The notes: a model not told the origin generated them from the sequence alone. Positions 9,131 to 21,165 are shown, counted from the first letter of the stretch. The stretch is 64,000 nt of DNA from Zygaena filipendulae (GCA_907165275.2 OU015658.1:2492501-2556500); one strand, 5' to 3'. Made by a program: numbers and translations.

Positions 9131-12100
9131 GTAAGTACCTACCAACTACCTAAAAACTTCGAGACTACTACTACTACAGTAAATTAGTATTTAATTTGTA
9201 AACGTATCGCTTTCCATCAAAGGGAAAATTTTCCTCGTGCAAAACACTAAGCCGCACTGCTTTTGCATCCACGTATATCATGGGCCTTCCTTCAATTACC
9301 GCCATTACGAAGTATTCTAGTAACAAATTAATCAATACTAGCTGTGCACCGCGGTTTCACCCGCGTGAGTTTCGGAATTCCGGCAGGAACTCCCAATTTT
9401 CTTTAATACAAACATTCTCCAGATAATCACCTAGATACTCAACAAACAAATTATTATTCACATCGTTAGAGCCATTCTCAAGTTTTAGCGAGACAAACGA
9501 ACAGAAATTAATTTTTAGGGTTCCGTACCCAAAGGGTTAAACGGGACCCTATTACTAAGACTTAGATGTCCGTCCGTCTGTAGGTACGTCTGTCACCGGG
9601 CTGTTTCTCATGAACTGTGATAGGCAGTTGAAATTTTCACAGATGATATATTTCTGTTCCCGCTATAACAGCAAATACTAAAAAATGGATTAAAGTACTC
9701 CCGTATAACAAACTTGATTTTATTGCTCGTTTTTGCTCGATATTGACAACGGCAACAGGTAGACGCTCGAAATATATATAATACTAGCTGTCCCCCGCGA
9801 TTTTATCCGCGGTAATTTCGGAGTTCCCGCGGAGGTTGCGGGAAAAAAGTACTCTATGTCCTTCAGTTCCCGAGGGAATTCCGGTATAAAAACTATCCTA
9901 TCTTTTAAGTTGGACCATATTATAAACGGTTGCAAAATTTTATCAAAATCCGTTCAGTAGTTTCGGAGTCCATCGCGGACAAACAACGTGACACGTGATT
10001 TATATATATTAGATAATATATAAAATATATAATATTGAAATAAAACATATATTTAAAGTAGGGTTCCATACAACAGGAGTGATTTTTTTGTCGTTTTTAT
10101 AGATACCTAATGGTTTGGAACCCTTAGTGCGCGAGTCCGACTCGCACTTGTTATATTAAAAGAGGAGTGACTGGTATCTGGTATGGTAAAGAATTACGAA
10201 GAATTGACACTCCGCAAGATTAGGACAAACGTATCATCAATAGTGGTTTAAATTTTATAAAAACAACCGTTTGTTTCCTGCGGTTACTGGGGAGTTGCCG
10301 CGGGAACTCTGTAAAATCCTTTCTTAATCGTTTTCCTTCTACCTTCAAGCTGTTAGGCTACTAAGCTATTTCTGATACGGGCTGTACATGACGTCTTGTT
10401 AAAATTTTACTCGTAGGTATGTTATGAATGCAAGTCGATGTTGCGCATTAGTTAATTCCGTGACCACACAATATAATAATTTGTAATTACTCGAGATCTT
10501 AATCTTGACCTGCATAAGTCAATGCTGTTTTCGCACATATCATCATAACATATTCGTCGTGAATTCATGACAACATCTATTGGATGAAATTATATATCGC
10601 TAACTATAAGTATAAATTCATGACTTAAATTAAGGTACGTACCTACGTAACTTCTTTGAAAACACCATAAACGCTACATACCTACTTCCAATACCAAAAA
10701 AGAGACTAGTCTATATATTTATATAGAGACTAGTCTATATATTATATACTATAATATTATTATTATAAAATGCTAAAGTTTGTGAGTTTGTGAATTGTGA
10801 GTTTGTGACGTTGTAGGGGGTAATCTCTGGATCTACTGAACCGATTTTGAATATTCATTTACTTATAGCTAGGAAGCTACGGCAGTACCGAGTGATATAG
10901 GGTATTTTTCATCCCGGAATTCTCGCAGGAACTCCAAAGTTACCGCCGGTGAAAGTGTTAAAGAAAAGCAAACATTAATTTGCAGTCTAGTGTAGGCCTT
11001 AAATAGGGTGCCTCGTCGTGCCAAAACTAATAACGTAATAATATATTATAACTATAGCTCTATATATAGAGCGATATCTGTCAAAATTCCGTTTACAAAC
11101 TGAATTACAAAACCAATCGATGTTTGTGTAGAGCGACCCGATAGTTAATTTCTACGATATACGCACAGCATGGGCAAAAATCCTACTAGTATTATAGGTA
11201 AATGTGAAAGTGATGGATGTTTGGATGTTTGTGTTGATGTTACTCAATCACGCAAAAACGGCTGAACGGATTTGGATGAAATTTGGCATGCCCGTTGTCA
11301 GGGGCACAGAGAAGGACATAGGGTACTTTTTATGCCGGAATCCCCGCGGAACTTCAAAATTACCGTGGGTGAAACCGCGGGGCACAGCTATTAAGTATAT
11401 ACATAAAATAGGTAAGTACTCGGTCTTTTTAGCCTGACATGAAATGATTTAACTCCGGTTGTATTCACTGTCGTTCTATAATTATTAATTCTATCCCTTA
11501 AAAGTTATAATAATATTATAATCAATTTTTCGTCGTATAATACCAAACTGCACAACAGTTTGTTGGGAGACCAATCACTCCGTTTAATATGTAGTTGTAA
11601 CAAGTTTGAAGGACCTATATATCGCTCCTGATTTTTTTCTGTTTTTAGAGGTTTCCAATAAAAAAAAAATAATTAATTATTTTGGAACGATGTCTTACTT
11701 ACACTATTAACTCTTATTACCAACTAGCTGTGCCCCGCGGTTTCACCCGCGCGAACGGTTTTTATACAACTTTTTTTCCCGACATCCGATTTCAATGAAA
11801 CAAAGCCTATATGTAGCTTCAGGCTAAGCTTAATCTACCTGTGAAAATCGCATGACGATCTGTTCAGTAGATTCGGAGATTATCGCGAACAGACAGACAG
11901 ACAGAAAAAAATTTTAAAAGCTTTTTTTTGTGCTTGGTAACTCTTCTTTTATAACCCCTCTCAATTTTAGGTAAAAATATTCAATGTACAGAATCGCGGA
12001 TTCTACTCTTTTATTATAGTATAGATGGTAGGTATGTTATTCAAAAATTTAGGTACGTATACCTAATTACCTATACTTTCTTTTTTTTGTGCCGTTATTA

Positions 12101-13629
12101 AAACAAGGCAAAATTAATAAAGTTTGCATCATATTATACTTTCTATATCCAGGCCCCGGTTCAACAAAACCAGCGACAATACAGAGGAAAAGCCTTAAAT
12201 ATCTAACGTTCACGGTATTGGGTGACGGTGACCTCATCACTGCTCGCCGAGCAAAGTACACTTACTTCCAAATGAGGGAGCTCGCGAAAGACCGCGACCT
12301 GGACTTCAGGAATAAGAAGACCATGGTATACGTCGTGGGATACCTGGACAGTCCAGGCTTTGCCCTGTCCTGGCCGGTCGCAAAAGTGTACAAAGACCTC
12401 GGATACAACGTCTTGCTTTTGGATACCAAAAAGTTTACCGATTACGAGTACCCCAGGTGAGTTACCTAGTTTTGAATTTAGAATACTTGCGAACATTTTA
12501 GGATGTTAAAGGATAGGTCCTTGATTACTTGGAATCAATGGGCATGTTGACTAATTTTTATTTTTTAGTCCGTTTTGTACATTATTAAAAAATATTGGAC
12601 ACGTATTTTTTCTTTTTTTTACATAATTAAAAAATAACGGCGATATATTGAATTGAAATTTCGCGTTACGTCACTATTCTGACAGTTCGTATGGCGGTTT
12701 TAGCGGTCAGTGCCGTCACGACTCCCTCACCCTAAACTTTAATGCGCTTTATCTCTGTATATTTTAATTTATTTAAAAAAGCAAAAAATACGTGTCTATT
12801 GTTTTTTTATTTTCTAACTGACGGACTAATTAGAATTTTGATTTTTAAAAGTAGTCCACATCCCCATTATGGATAGTAGGGAACCGTAAATTGGGTACCA
12901 TAAATAGGATCTTTGTTTATTCATTACCATCACATCATTTTACATTCTAGGGCATCCCGCTACATGCGAGCCGCGGGTCTCCACGCTGCCGAAATGTTAG
13001 CGAACCTAACCAAATACGGGCTGGACATACGAAACGTTAGCTCCATCGGACTGAGTCTCGGTGCCCACACCATGGGTTTCATGGCCAAAAGCTTCCAGGC
13101 CATAACAGGAAAAAACATATCTATGCTGACTGGTTTGGACCCCGCCGGACCTTGCTTCAGACATCTCGACCCGAAAGACAGATTGGACAAAGGCGATGCA
13201 GATTTTGTGGAGATGATAGTGACTAACATGGACTTTTATGGCATGGCAACACCAGTCGGCCATGTTAATTTCTACGTCAACGGTGGGGAGTACCAACCGG
13301 GGCCCGTTGTTTTCATACCCTGTAGTGGATTTTGCAGTCATATAAGGTCTTATACCGTGTGGTTGGCTGCAATGTTAAATCCAAATAAATTCGTCGGCAT
13401 CCAGTGCGATTCTGTGCAACAAGCCAGAGAGAAAAATTGCTACGACAGGGTGCCCCAAGTGACTAATGTGGTGGGACCAAACACCGATAGGACCAAACCG
13501 GGCATTTATTTTTTGGCAACAACCAATATTTTCCCCTATTTCCTCGGCAAAAAGGGCATTAAAAAAGAGAACGATTTCATCACGAACGTTATAGTTGATT
13601 ATAACAAGGAAGATGTGGTAGTATTGTAA
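8995..13629 (+). CDS. Secreted pancreatic-lipase-family enzyme, gene 2 (complete, 3 exons, 372 aa)
   Basis: Exons 8995-9130, 12153-12456 and 12951-13629 join in phase (136+304+679 = 1119 nt). Residues 1-18 are a signal peptide (MSLILFYILLIMASVVTA), so the enzyme is probably secreted into gut lumen, hemolymph or a gland product. Triad: Ser182 in GLSLG, Asp210 in LDPAGPCF, His277 in CSHIR. The family usually has GHSLG; here Leu replaces the His. The lid loop between Cys271 and Cys275 is only three residues, as in phospholipase A1-like members, and no PLAT domain follows. Possible N-glycosylation sites are Asn21, Asn165, Asn175 and Asn202. Gene 1 is a close paralogue. Introns of 3022 and 494 bp carry transposons. 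Substrate is not inferable. Confidence 0.95.
9338..9396 (-). mobile_element. Helitron-like 3' end fragment
   Basis: Reverse-oriented end ctagctgtgcaccgcggttt-cacccgcgtgag; only the 3' 60 bp remain. Confidence 0.6.
9519..9783 (+). mobile_element. Left part of a GGGTTCCGTACCC-type dispersed repeat, split by a Helitron
   Basis: Begins agggttccgtacccaaaggg and continues through gtgatagg-cagttgaaattt. I recognise this as a widespread lepidopteran repeat from memory. It stops where the Helitron-like element at 9784 begins; its other part resumes after 10014. It lies in intron 1 of lipase gene 2. Confidence 0.6.
9784..10013 (-). mobile_element. Helitron-like element inserted in an older repeat
   Basis: CTAG end at 9784-9787, other end tatatatattaga at 10013. 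Nearly identical to the copies at 17217 and 60066, so this subfamily moved recently. It splits the GGGTTCC-type repeat in lipase gene 2 intron 1. Confidence 0.85.
10014..10153 (+). mobile_element. Right part of the GGGTTCCGTACCC-type repeat
   Basis: Contains agggttccatacaacagg, then tggtttggaacccttagtg and the end cgcgagtccgactcgcacttg-type terminus. Together with 9519-9783 it makes one element interrupted by a later insertion. Confidence 0.6.
10262..10312 (-). mobile_element. Helitron-like fragment
   Basis: Only the cctgcggttactggggagtt-gccgcgggaactct part remains. Confidence 0.35.
10701..10746 (+). repeat. Two-copy tandem repeat of 24 bp
   Basis: agagactagtctatatattt is followed by atat and then repeated. 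Each unit is itself partly palindromic (actagt). Confidence 0.7.
10750..10957 (+). mobile_element. Helitron-like element, degenerate
   Basis: Has gtttgtgagtttgtga, tagggggtaatctctgg and cccggaattctcgcagg; the 3' terminus is eroded. Same subtype as 20600 and 55538. Confidence 0.6.
11181..11391 (+). mobile_element. Helitron-like element with internal GGTA insertion
   Basis: Starts TCCTACTAGTATTATAGGTA and ends gcggggcacagctat. The GGTA at 11197-11200 is absent from the copies at 1485 and 25416. Contains a short ggatgttt tandem. Confidence 0.8.
11724..12024 (-). mobile_element. Helitron-like element (type tctatactataataaaagag)
   Basis: CTAG end at 11724-11727, hairpin ccccgcggtttcacccgcg, other end ttttattatagtataga. 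Closely matches 34247 and 35558. I recall this end from the Lep1 Helitron group. It ends 128 bp before exon 2 of lipase gene 2. Confidence 0.82.
12153..12456 (+). CDS. Lipase gene 2, exon 2 (304 nt)
   Basis: The acceptor is tatccag before 12153; the donor is GTGAGT at 12457. It encodes residues 46-146 and part of 147, including ARRAKYTYFQMRELAKDRD and GYNVLLLDT. Length and phases equal the matching exon of gene 1. Confidence 0.95.
12537..12868 (-). mobile_element. Palindromic CRE-bearing MITE, copy 6, inside lipase gene 2 intron 2
   Basis: Starts aatgggcatgttgacta and ends agtccacatccccatt. It makes up two thirds of the 494-bp intron. Both CRE positions are degenerate. Confidence 0.85.
12951..13629 (+). 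CDS. Lipase gene 2, exon 3 (679 nt) with catalytic triad
   Basis: The acceptor is attctag before 12951, completing Arg147. It encodes residues 148-372, ending in TAA-type stop TAA-like TGTAAG context (stop at 13627-13629). It includes Ser182, Asp210 and His277. About 80% identical in protein to the gene 1 last exon by eye, most differences conservative. An ATTAAA polyadenylation-type signal lies at 13658-13663. Confidence 0.95.
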
Positions 13630-13657
13630 GCTGTGTTTTGAAATTTAGAAGTATCCA

Positions 13658-13663
13658 ATTAAA
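13658..13663 (+). promoter_or_regulatory. Candidate poly(A) signal (ATTAAA) of lipase gene 2
   Basis: The common variant hexamer ATTAAA lies 29 bp after the stop codon. It is the first candidate in the 3' flank; a very short 3' UTR would follow. Not confirmed by transcript data. Confidence 0.35.
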
Positions 13664-14172
13664 GTGTAGTTAGTAGTTACGTTAATGTATATCGTATTAT
13701 GAATATTTTAACTTAACATAAAAAGCCTACTCAGCTACATATTATAAGCGCACTAAATGTAGTGCCACATACGTATATCTACAAGTATAAACACTACGCT
13801 AAAACTAGGGCCTTCTTCTGATTTGCGATTTGCGACCACTCCGTCATGCTAGGTTAGATTTGAACAGCGGCTAGAGAGACCGCAGAGCAGCGAGAGTAGA
13901 ACGAGCGCAGCGAGTGAATTGTTTTGGTTTGTATAGGTATATTGGAAAGAGAAGTAAAAATACTAATTGACTAATACCTACTATAAAACTACTAACTATT
14001 AAAATTAAATAATACTTTCACCGTAGTACCATAATACATTAGATATTAGGTATACTCTATGCTTCCACAAACTTCATGACATTTAAAATGCGAAAATGCG
14101 AGAGTCTAAAGTATAAAGCTAAAGTATAGGTATCACGATAACCTATAATCACTAGCACAGATAATATAATAC

Positions 14173-14368
14173 TTACTAGTCACTAGTATAAAACAAAGTC
14201 GCTTCCCGCTGTCTGTCTGTCCCTATGTATGCTTAGATCTTTGAAACTACGCAACGGATTTTGATGCGGTTTTTTTAATAGATAGAGTGATTCAAGAGGA
14301 AGGTTTATACTTATAGTTTATCCTGCAATTCCCGCGGGAACTCTGAAATTACCGCGGGGGACAGCTAG
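14173..14368 (+). mobile_element. Helitron-like element
   Basis: Contains aaacaaagtcgcttcccgct, gaaactacgcaacggatttt and cccgcgggaactctg; ends gacagCTAG at 14365-14368. Confidence 0.75.
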
Positions 14369-14369
14369 T

Positions 14370-15950
14370 AAACCATAAGATTATTGTCGACCTTTTGAAA
14401 TTCACGCGTATAAAATGAACTGCGGATCGCGGAAAATCACGTCTTCTTTTTCAAAATTCGTAACATTGTAAGTGCTGCCACCTTTGATAACTTAGGAGTA
14501 TTAGTATTAGGAATAAATCTCATTCATACTACCTGTTTACCAAGGTACATCGTCGTGAACTACATAGTATAACGTTTCATTCTAGTGACAACAGATGGCA
14601 GTATGTAACTGGAAACAAGTGACAACGTAAAAAAGGCTATTCGTGTCAAGTTGTCATTTATATGACTAACTTCTACTAACTTTGTCTAAATTTTACACGA
14701 GGCTACCTTAACTAAAAAGCCAGTTAAGATTGTTAAGAAAGGCTTTTTGGAAAATCAAACGGGTGTGTTATTAGGCAAAAGGTTTTGAAGACTCATGGAA
14801 TTTATTTATTTGATTCCTTTTTTAAATTAACACATAGGTATTTCAGGAATTTTGACTTTTCTAAACTTTGAGGTGAAAACAATGATATATTATGTATTAA
14901 TTAGCATTTGTCGTTGTGTGAAGAGGGTGAAACGCTACGCTCTGGTAAAAACGTAGGGAGAAGAGCTAGCGTCACATTTATTGTTAGATGACTCTATAAA
15001 GTAAAAAATGCATAGACGTGGTAATAAGTCCGTTCTAATTCAAAATGCATTTCAAATAGCAAGCAGCTGGTCACCTCACAATCTATTGTTTAGAACGGTC
15101 ATGAGCCCTATTCAGATACCACACTAATGCGCTAGTCGCGATGTGTAAAAGAGACATCCGATATCTATAGCCAATTTTATGTCATGCAGACTACAGACTT
15201 CCGTTTCCATTTTGCGTCGTTGTAGAGTACATAGTACGTAAGCTCCCTTTCAATCCTTTGGTCCATTATTGTGTGACCCTGTGTCAATAGTTACCAGCAA
15301 ACAAAAGAAGGGTCATATTGTTGTCCAAAGACTTTACCAGCGATATTCAGAACCCTTTGGGCATGTTTTTTCGGTATGAATAGCTAAATTTAAACCTTAT
15401 AGCGCATGGAATAGAATCTATGATTGATGTTTTGGAGGTGAAATTTTATTTTTTGTGGATTAACCAAATTAGGGGTCAGCAAAGAAAGTATTAGGTATTA
15501 GAAACATTTTTCATTATATCGATGGCTTATTGTATTTTTTGTGGTATCTATACCGATGCAGACATTCCAGTGGACACCTGGTACTTACTTATTCGAATTT
15601 AAATAATCATGAGCTTGACTAGAATTAAATTTGAGTTTTTTAAGGGATGACCCCTTTTATTATCATTTGAATGATATTTTTTTCCTAAAGCGATGATAAT
15701 AGTAGTACCCACCTATTAACAATAGCACAAGACAATGTTTTATTTTTATAATAATTATTATTTCGTATATCACGATCGTAGTTGGATTTCTTAGTTCTTA
15801 ATGCATCAATCGAGAAGAAATGATATTGAGAGTAGGTAGGTATTTTCTAGTTTTATAAAAAAAAAAACTATTATTGATGATATTTTTTCAAATAAATCCT
15901 GTGATGTCCGAAATTACAAGTGCATGGTTGTGGCTTTGGTGAAAATATGT
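14370..15950. other. Intergenic, nothing recognised
   Basis: No exon, RNA gene or transposon end could be supported. Weak repeats only. Confidence 0.5.
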
Positions 15951-15953
15951 CTA

Positions 15954-16122
15954 ACCAGCTGTGCCCCGCGGTTTTACCCGCGTGAGTATCGGAATTCTCG
16001 CAGTAACTATTTTTTTATAAAATAATAGTAGCCTTAGCCTTACTCCTTACAAAATCAGCTATCTGCCAGTTAAAAGTCCCTTTAAAATCGGTTCAGCCGT
16101 TTCAGAAATTAGCCGGAACATT
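15954..16122 (-). mobile_element. Helitron-like element, 5' truncated
   Basis: Starts agctgtgccccgcggtttta-cccgcgtgag; runs to aaatcggttcagccgtttc and tagccggaac, then stops. Confidence 0.65.
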
Positions 16123-16223
16123 CTGCACTTGAGCTTAGTTTTAGCATAGTTAACAGTGGCGAAGGGTGAAATATTGAGAGAGGGAAGCCGGAAATCTACT
16201 TTAATTTCAAGTTATTAAACTAT

Positions 16224-16318
16224 TAACTGTTCCTCGCGGTTTCACCTGCGATAAGTTCGGAGTTCCCGCGGGAATTCCGGTATAAAAAGTCCTTCCCTGT
16301 ATCCCTGACAACGTTCTC
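16224..16318 (-). mobile_element. Helitron-like 3' fragment
   Basis: actgttcctcgcggtttcac ... gagttcccgcgggaattccg ... ccctgacaacgt; about half an element. Confidence 0.6.
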
Positions 16319-16800
16319 AATTACGGGTTCTCAATGTCTGAAGGGAAGCCGGTGGGAATCGGCTTCTATGGTACCTTCGCCACTGATAGTTAATATATCT
16401 AATTCTATGTTTTAGTAAGGTGTGCCATTTTCCGGGACCTACTTATGTACGTACCTACTTGAGCCTACTACTCAATTGTTTCTCTGAGTCTTGACGTTTA
16501 GTATAGTACTCATGTCTGCTCGTCTACTTGATAACAGTGTGCGATCTAACATCCTTCAACGAAGTCTATTTTACATCTAAAAGCGTACCTCAAGCCTATC
16601 AAAGGCTTCTCGTATGTGAGCTTTTAAGCTTTAGCCTGATAAAAAAGAAGGGGTTTTAAGTAATACTTAATAAAACTGGAATCAATTAATTATTTAAATA
16701 GATATAGACTATAAAAGATAGACTAGCGGTTGCTTAAAATTTAAATCTATAGACTTTTTTTGTAAGCAGAAGTTTTCTATGAACGCATTCCGTTAAACAA

Positions 16801-16822
16801 ATATTATTATTATTATTATTAT
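16801..16822 (+). repeat. (att)n microsatellite
   Basis: Seven ATT units in an AT-rich stretch. Confidence 0.85.
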
Positions 16823-17216
16823 TTTTTTATGACAATATAAACATAAATAGTTCACCTAATACCTACTATATTAAGTATTTTTGAAAGTCAGCAGGGCAAC
16901 TAAGTAACTTTTGTTGCTATCATATTTCAGTTTCAATCAGAAAAATAGCGATTTTGTGATTAACTAGTCATGTTGAAACAGCTTCGATTTTTAAAGTACC
17001 TACCTATGTGTATTTTGGTTCATTTGATAATAATTTTGTGATTGCAAACTGCCATGTATTTGATTGCAACCGAAAAGTTATAGAAACAAAAGTTACACAA
17101 TAGCCCCTTTGTTCTCATCCCAAACTAGGTGTGTTTACAATATTCAGCTACACCGTCACTTACATCAGGTAACTTGGGGTCGAACGCCTAGTTTGTTAGG
17201 GAAAAATATATAATAA

Positions 17217-17445
17217 CTAGCTGTCCCCCGCGATTTCATCCGCGGTAATTTCGGAGTTCCCGCGGAGGTTGCGGGAAAAAGTACTCTATGTCCTTCAGTT
17301 CCCGAGGGAATTCCGGGATAAAAACTATCCTATCTTTTAAGTTGGACCATATTATGAAGGTTTGCAAAATTTTATCAAAATCCGTTCATTAGTTTCGGAG
17401 TCCATCGCGGACAAACAACGTGACACGTGATTTATATATATTAGA
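17217..17445 (-). mobile_element. Helitron-like element, near-identical to 9784 and 60066
   Basis: CTAG end at 17217-17220, other end ttatatatattaga. Only a few base differences from the other two copies. Confidence 0.85.
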
Positions 17446-19040
17446 ATTAAACATGATGAGACGAGATAACAAGTATAGGTATGACCAAACAAAACCATGA
17501 ATATGGGTGAAGAAAAAATGGCCACGAATGACCTGGATACAGAGTATAGATACAGACTACAAAAATCACTTGAAGAACATTAAACACAGCTGTTGTCTTC
17601 TCCAACTGGAGTCAGGTATGCAATAATTGGAATAAAATCCAGGGGAATGAAGAAGTATGTTTAATTAAAACGTACCTACCTAAAATTTCAGCGTATTTAA
17701 TTTCGTTTTACACGCGGTCGGATTCTCGAGGCAAAAGAACTGTGTAAAATGCAGGTTGTCCGTAAATATATTATTATACTGCGACTTAATAGTCTTGATA
17801 AGCATCTTCAAACGCGGTACAACATGTTAATGAACTAACTGAAAACTAGAAAGTAGTTTGCTCAGAATCGGCATCCGAATTGATCGCGCCATGTTTTAAT
17901 ATAGGTTATATTTTTTCATTTTTACTAGCCCATGTCTGAATTATTTATAACATGATATTTGCCGCGTATCTACGCCGCCCGTAGCAAAAAAATCGAATCG
18001 GTCATTGATTGACACGTAGCGCGGGCGTAGCCCTTGAAATTTCGTAGATAGGTCACCTGCAAACTAATGTTGAATAACTTATGAACTAATATTTTTTTCG
18101 ATATAATTTATATTTTAGTGACATTATTGTTTATTTTTTTAAATGGGGTGTATCAAGTTTTTGGTTAATTGAACACGTTGAATTTTGTGAATCCTTCAGG
18201 AATCCAAATAATCACGTTCAAATCTCATTGTGTTATCTTACGCCTCAAAGTTACGTGGTTTTGGTGGATCGTTTTGACTCGTAGTTAGATCAAAAAGGCA
18301 CAGTAGTTACGAGGCTTGGATAATAGTTTATATATAATAATAATCGAATTGCCGCCCTAAATCAATCTGAATTATGAATCTGATTATGTCATGTGGTCTA
18401 TAAGAGCCATATTAAAACTATCAAAATTGATCGTCTCTTCTACGCTTTGTCGTTAAAACAAGAAAACCCGTAGTTACACAAGGGATCTTGTATTTGAAAG
18501 TACGCGTAGCTATTCAGTGTAGGGTGCATTTGTGATCTCTTTTTAGGGAATTTCTCAGTGACTACCCTTTTATCACTTATATGTACCTACGTTTTGTATG
18601 GAAGTCTGTCTGTAGTTTGTGCTGCTAGAGATTATTCTGGTTGAAGGAGTTAAAATAATTGGTAAGTTGATGCGGGCAAGGAAAAGAGTTACTTAACTTT
18701 TTAACCGACTTCCAAAAAGGAGGAGGTTATGCATTCGATTGTATGTATGTTTTTTTAACGCGCTTTTATATTGAACCAGCTGATGCACGCGGTAAGCAAA
18801 AGTAACCAGGTATACCCACTCCACATCAAGTTTCATTCAATTTATTCGAACATAATATTGATAAACTGACAAACCTGCCAACGGACAGAAATTATAAAAC
18901 TGATCATATTGCCTTCAGTAATTTTTTCCCACCCCCTCCATGATCTATTTTATTAATTTCAAAAGCAACAAACTATGTAATAAACTATTATTACATATAT
19001 TTTTATACATTTTTTCATATTTTCATACAAATTATATTCC
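17446..19040. other. Intergenic, almost nothing recognised
   Basis: Apart from the repeat at 18702-18762 there is no supported feature. A CpG-containing stretch around 17960-18050 (cgcgtatctacgccgcccgt) is unexplained. Confidence 0.5.
18702..18762 (+). repeat. Dispersed repeat ccgacttccaaaaaggagga
   Basis: aaccgacttccaaaaagga-ggaggttat followed by gtatgtatgtttttttaac. I recognise it as an abundant lepidopteran repeat; a second, reverse-oriented fragment is at 50-95. Confidence 0.5.
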
Positions 19041-19210
19041 GTTCACCGCGGTAAAAGTGCTCGTAAAAGTAAGTAGTATACCCTTTCTTACAGATTTATC
19101 ATAAAAGACGCCTAAGTTACTTCTTATAATATCAACCATCTGCCAGTGAAAGTCCTGTTAAAATCGGTTCAGCCATTTCAGAGTTTAGCCGGAACTAACA
19201 GACAGACAGG
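19041..19210 (-). mobile_element. Helitron-like element, degenerate
   Basis: accgcggtaaaagtgctcgt ... ctgccagtgaaagtcctgtt-aaaatcggttcagcc ... acagacagacagg. The terminus is eroded. Confidence 0.5.
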
Positions 19211-20230
19211 GAAAAATTTTAAAAATTGATTTTTTCATATAAGTATAGGTGCCGTATATACTTTCATATTATGCGTTTAGTGAAAAGCTGTTAATTTGGA
19301 ATTACAAACAGACACTTTAGTTTTATTTATATGGATAGATAAATGGATAGATAGTTGGTTCGACTTTGTGAAACAGTAAATTTTGTTTACCAAAGAAACG
19401 TAGGTATACAAGAACATAAACACATGCAAGTAATCGTGAAACTAAAACTTGAAAAACGAATTATTATTTATTAAAATCTTGGGTCATTGGTCTTTGTGAT
19501 GGAATTATAATTTACAAAGGTTTTTGCCAGTGAGAAATTTTCACGACTGGACAGCCAGACGTGTAAAGGATGGGTCATGTAAAACGTTGGACACTTCACG
19601 CTTGATAAAATTTCTTGCTCGAATATGGCGAAAGAATATTGAAAGGCTTGTAACACCTCTCAGGTTGAAGAATTTATTGAAGTGTTAATAATAGGGTGTC
19701 ATATTTTGGAGCCAAATTAACATAAATAGTGCGTTTGAAGTATGACTATGTGAGATGAAGAATATGGTGGCTAATGTTGTGGAATGAAGATGCATGCTTA
19801 AAAAATCTACGAGTAATTCTATATTCTATCTAATATACCTACTCTAAACTACACTAAAGATTCATCAGACTGTAAAAAAGAACAGCTTGAGACCTGAGTT
19901 TGTGTGCTTACTGATTACCCAATGTAAGTACCTACCTATAGTGTTTTTATAGAATAGGACCAAAGTGTAAGGTGTATGAATGTGAAATCAAAAAAATTGT
20001 AATTTAATTTAAATTTTATTAATTTCAGAGGGCATGTAAGGTAAATATGTAAGAATGAGACGAATGAACGAGCGAGGTAGTGAGAGCGAGTAGGAAGTGT
20101 CAGGTGTGAAGTTGTGAAATAAAGAGATGTCATGGCGATAGTCGTTTGAATGGTTCAACCTTACAAAAGTTCATTTGGTAGGTTCTAACATAGGTACTTT
20201 AAGTACATAGGATGGCTTACTGACTAAATG

Positions 20231-20426
20231 CTAACTAATATTATACGTATAAATGCGAACGTGAGTTTGTTTATGTGTAACGCTTTCACGCCTTACCTAC
20301 TCTACCGATCATCATGAAATTTTGCCTATATTTTCGGGGTACAGAAAAGGAAATAGATTACTTTTCATATCGAAATTCTTGCGGTAACTCCGAAATTAAA
20401 GCGGGCGAATCCGCGGCGAAACCTAG
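20231..20426 (+). mobile_element. Helitron-like element
   Basis: Starts ctaactaatattatacgtat and ends gcgaaacCTAG. Includes accgatcatcatgaaatttt. Confidence 0.72.
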
Positions 20427-20599
20427 TGTACCTAAAATAACCAAAGTGGCTACAACTCAGTCTATAGTATTATATTATCTGTGACTCAGTCTAACGATAA
20501 TACGTTTGAAATTTTGTATGCACATCTATGTGTCTAGTAGGTATAGACTAGCTGTTACATGAATAAGTAACGGCTTAATCAGAAATTAAAATGCGCACA

Positions 20600-20817
20600 T
20601 CTATACTCATATTAATAAAAGAATCAAAGTTTGTAAGATTGTGAATTGTGAGTTTGTGACATTGTAGGGGGTAATCTCTGGATCTACTGAACCGATTTAG
20701 AAAATCATTTCACTCATAGCAAGCTACGGTAGTCCTGAGTGACAGAGTGTATTTTTATCCCGAAATTCTTACGGGAACTTCGAAATTACCGCGGATGAAA
20801 CCGCGGGGAACAGCTAT
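20600..20817 (+). mobile_element. Helitron-like element (type agtttgtgacattgtagggg)
   Basis: Starts tctatactcatattaataaa and ends ggggaacagctat. It lacks the GGTA found in the copy at 55538. Confidence 0.75.
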
Positions 20818-21165
20818 ATTTTAATAAAATGTCTGCAATAATTTGTTTTTAAACAAGTTTATTAAAAAAAAAAAAAACTTCCCCTGTAAATGCAAGCTAA
20901 AACGGAGGAGGATGTCGTCTCAAGTTATCCAATTATACGTACCTACCTACATCGGCTAATATGTTTAGTTAGCGTCGTCGTAATCTGTTTAGCATGTGGT
21001 CCGGGGCAGACTCTCTTTTGAAGTCTTCCAATTAGACGCATAATGTGCCAGACGGTATTTAATCAAGTTTGTGTTGGCTTGTTGTGGAAGTAAAGGAATA
21101 CAGCAAACTTCGTTTTACCTGCACTGGAAAATACCTATATTTTTAAAACCTTAATTATTGAATTA

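Noticed and set aside
11724..12024. GGTA-type insertion in the copy at 11724 relative to 34247
   Set aside because: The ttttacctaaaa segment has the same length as the matching segment of the other copies, so it is substitution, not insertion; not counted as evidence.
12960..13341. 89- and 111-codon frames opposite lipase gene 2 (similar ones opposite gene 1)
   Set aside because: Antisense shadows of the conserved lipase exons.
15834..15845. Telomere-type repeats (taggtaggta)
   Set aside because: Insect telomere repeat is TTAGG; these runs have a different unit and are short and interstitial.
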